This document shows positions 5,550 through 6,069 of a stretch of DNA of 6,069 nucleotides, one piece after another; the stretch's first letter is position 1, and the number at the start of each line of letters is the position of its first letter. The notes beneath the pieces were generated by a model. That model was not told the origin of the DNA. It saw nothing but the letters and a program-made list of their open reading frames with translations, and made no database searches. The stretch is from Zeimonas sp937903095 (lineage in GTDB: Bacteria; Pseudomonadota; Gammaproteobacteria; Burkholderiales; Burkholderiaceae_E): NCBI GenBank assembly GCA_937903095.1, contig CALCZN010000224.1:1-6069 (forward strand). Reading direction: 5' to 3'. A program made the position numbers and the translations under genes.

Positions 5550-5939
5550 TCATCGAGATTCCGGCGCGAGCGGCGGACGGTTCTTGCGGTAGGAGTTCTT
5601 CAGCGCGATCCTGCCGTCACGGAAGGTGAACACGTCGCAGCCGTTGACCTCGACACGCGTGCCGTCGACGCGCGTGCCGGTGAAGGTCCATTCGGACACT
5701 CCGCGGTCGCCGCAGACGAAGTGGCGCGGCGACCGCCACTGCGCGTCCGGATAGGTCTTCCAGACGTCGCGAAACCCCGCCTCGACGGCTTCCCGGCCAA
5801 CGTAGCGCGTTCCGCAGACCTCGGGCCCGGCCGAGGCTTCGAACACGCAGTCGTCGGCCATGAAGCCCATCAGCGCCGGAGCATCGTGCCGGTTCCATGC
5901 GTCGGCGAAGGCCTGCAGGTCCGCGACGGTGACGCTCAT
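5550..5939 (-). CDS. SnoaL-like / NTF2-like domain protein (nuclear transport factor 2 family)
   Basis: A 129-residue minus-strand protein. The ATG at 5939 is preferred over the in-frame GTG at 5951 because GGAG (plus-strand CTCC at 5946-5949) lies six bases upstream of it. The single alpha+beta cone domain is recognisable: an N-terminal helix (VADLQAFADAWNRHDAPALM, 4-23), the FMADDCVFE strand (26-34), YVGREAVEAGFRDVW (46-60), and the closing sheet with SEWTFTGT (82-89), VEVNGCDVFTFRDGRI (96-111) and KNSYRKN. Proteins of this fold include polyketide cyclases, ketosteroid isomerases, epoxide hydrolases and many of unknown function. A conserved acid (D29/D30) and buried polar residues could form a small-molecule pocket, but no substrate can be assigned. 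It is convergent with the asparaginase gene and read from the regulatory region at the right edge. Small size and a single domain are normal for the family. Confidence 0.82.
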   Translation of the reverse strand: MSVTVADLQAFADAWNRHDAPALMGFMADDCVFEASAGPEVCGTRYVGREAVEAGFRDVWKTYPDAQWRSPRHFVCGDRGVSEWTFTGTRVDGTRVEVNGCDVFTFRDGRIALKNSYRKNRPPLAPESR

Positions 5940-5951
5940 GGTCGTCTCCAC

Positions 5952-6069
5952 GGCAGGAGGGGGTTTGACGATTATCTCGCCGGTGCCCGGTCCCCGCGTT
6001 ACTCGTCGAAGGATATGAGTGATTTGACATAAGACACATTATGCGCAATTCGCATTCAACAAGAAAGCC
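5952..6069. promoter_or_regulatory. AT-richer upstream region with likely promoter of the SnoaL-like gene and possibly a divergent gene
   Basis: This 118-bp stretch, especially 6011-6069, is much richer in A/T than the rest of the window and lies upstream of the minus-strand SnoaL-like gene. On the minus strand CATAAT (plus 6038-6043) resembles a -10 box, with a poor TTTCTT -35 match 17 bases upstream. On the plus strand a perfect TTGACA (6024-6029) is present, but no good -10 lies at 16-18 bases. No gene is seen in the stretch itself. Confidence 0.45.
6028..6055. repeat. Two overlapping dyads, possible operator
   Basis: CATAA-N6-TTATG (6028-6043) and ATGCG-N5-CGCAT (6041-6055) are both perfect five-base inverted repeats and share the bases ATG at 6041-6043. 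They cover the TTGACA end and the minus-strand CATAAT. The arrangement is typical of a transcription-factor binding region, but no specific regulator can be named. Confidence 0.4.

Overview
The window is uniformly GC-rich with compact, mostly plus-strand genes. It looks like a chromosomal segment of a high-GC proteobacterium, most likely a betaproteobacterium (Rhodocyclales or Burkholderiales type). That placement rests on base composition, codon use and gene families, not on a marker gene. I see no rRNA, tRNA, CRISPR array, insertion sequence or phage gene.

Layout, left to right. Positions 2-244 hold the C-terminal end of a gene that starts outside the window, probably a member of the 4-hydroxyphenylacetate 3-hydroxylase (HpaB) / 4-hydroxybutyryl-CoA dehydratase flavoprotein family. 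Positions 299-838 encode a four-helix membrane protein of the DUF2127 type. Positions 873-1868 encode an AcuI/YhdH-type NADPH-dependent acryloyl-CoA reductase (quinone-oxidoreductase superfamily). After a gap of about 108 bp with inverted repeats comes a tight four-gene set at 1977-4286: a DsrE-family protein, a TusA-family sulfur carrier, an SQR-like FAD oxidoreductase and a DUF1641 protein. A 326-bp gap follows (4287-4612). Positions 4613-5536 encode an isoaspartyl peptidase/L-asparaginase. Converging on it from the minus strand is a SnoaL/NTF2-like protein (5550-5939). The right edge (5952-6069) is comparatively AT-rich and carries two overlapping dyads that look like a regulatory region.

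The functional core is the sulfur cassette. DsrE and TusA proteins pass persulfide sulfur between single reactive cysteines, and SQR-type flavoproteins make or handle polysulfide or persulfide while reducing quinone. DUF1641 proteins are recurrent small partners of such redox enzymes. The four genes have short gaps (32, 52 and 18 bp), so they are probably co-transcribed and probably link sulfide or persulfide oxidation to sulfur-carrier loading. No hdr, dsrAB, sox or rhodanese gene lies inside the window, so the downstream fate of the sulfur cannot be read here. The flanking genes show no obvious link to sulfur metabolism.
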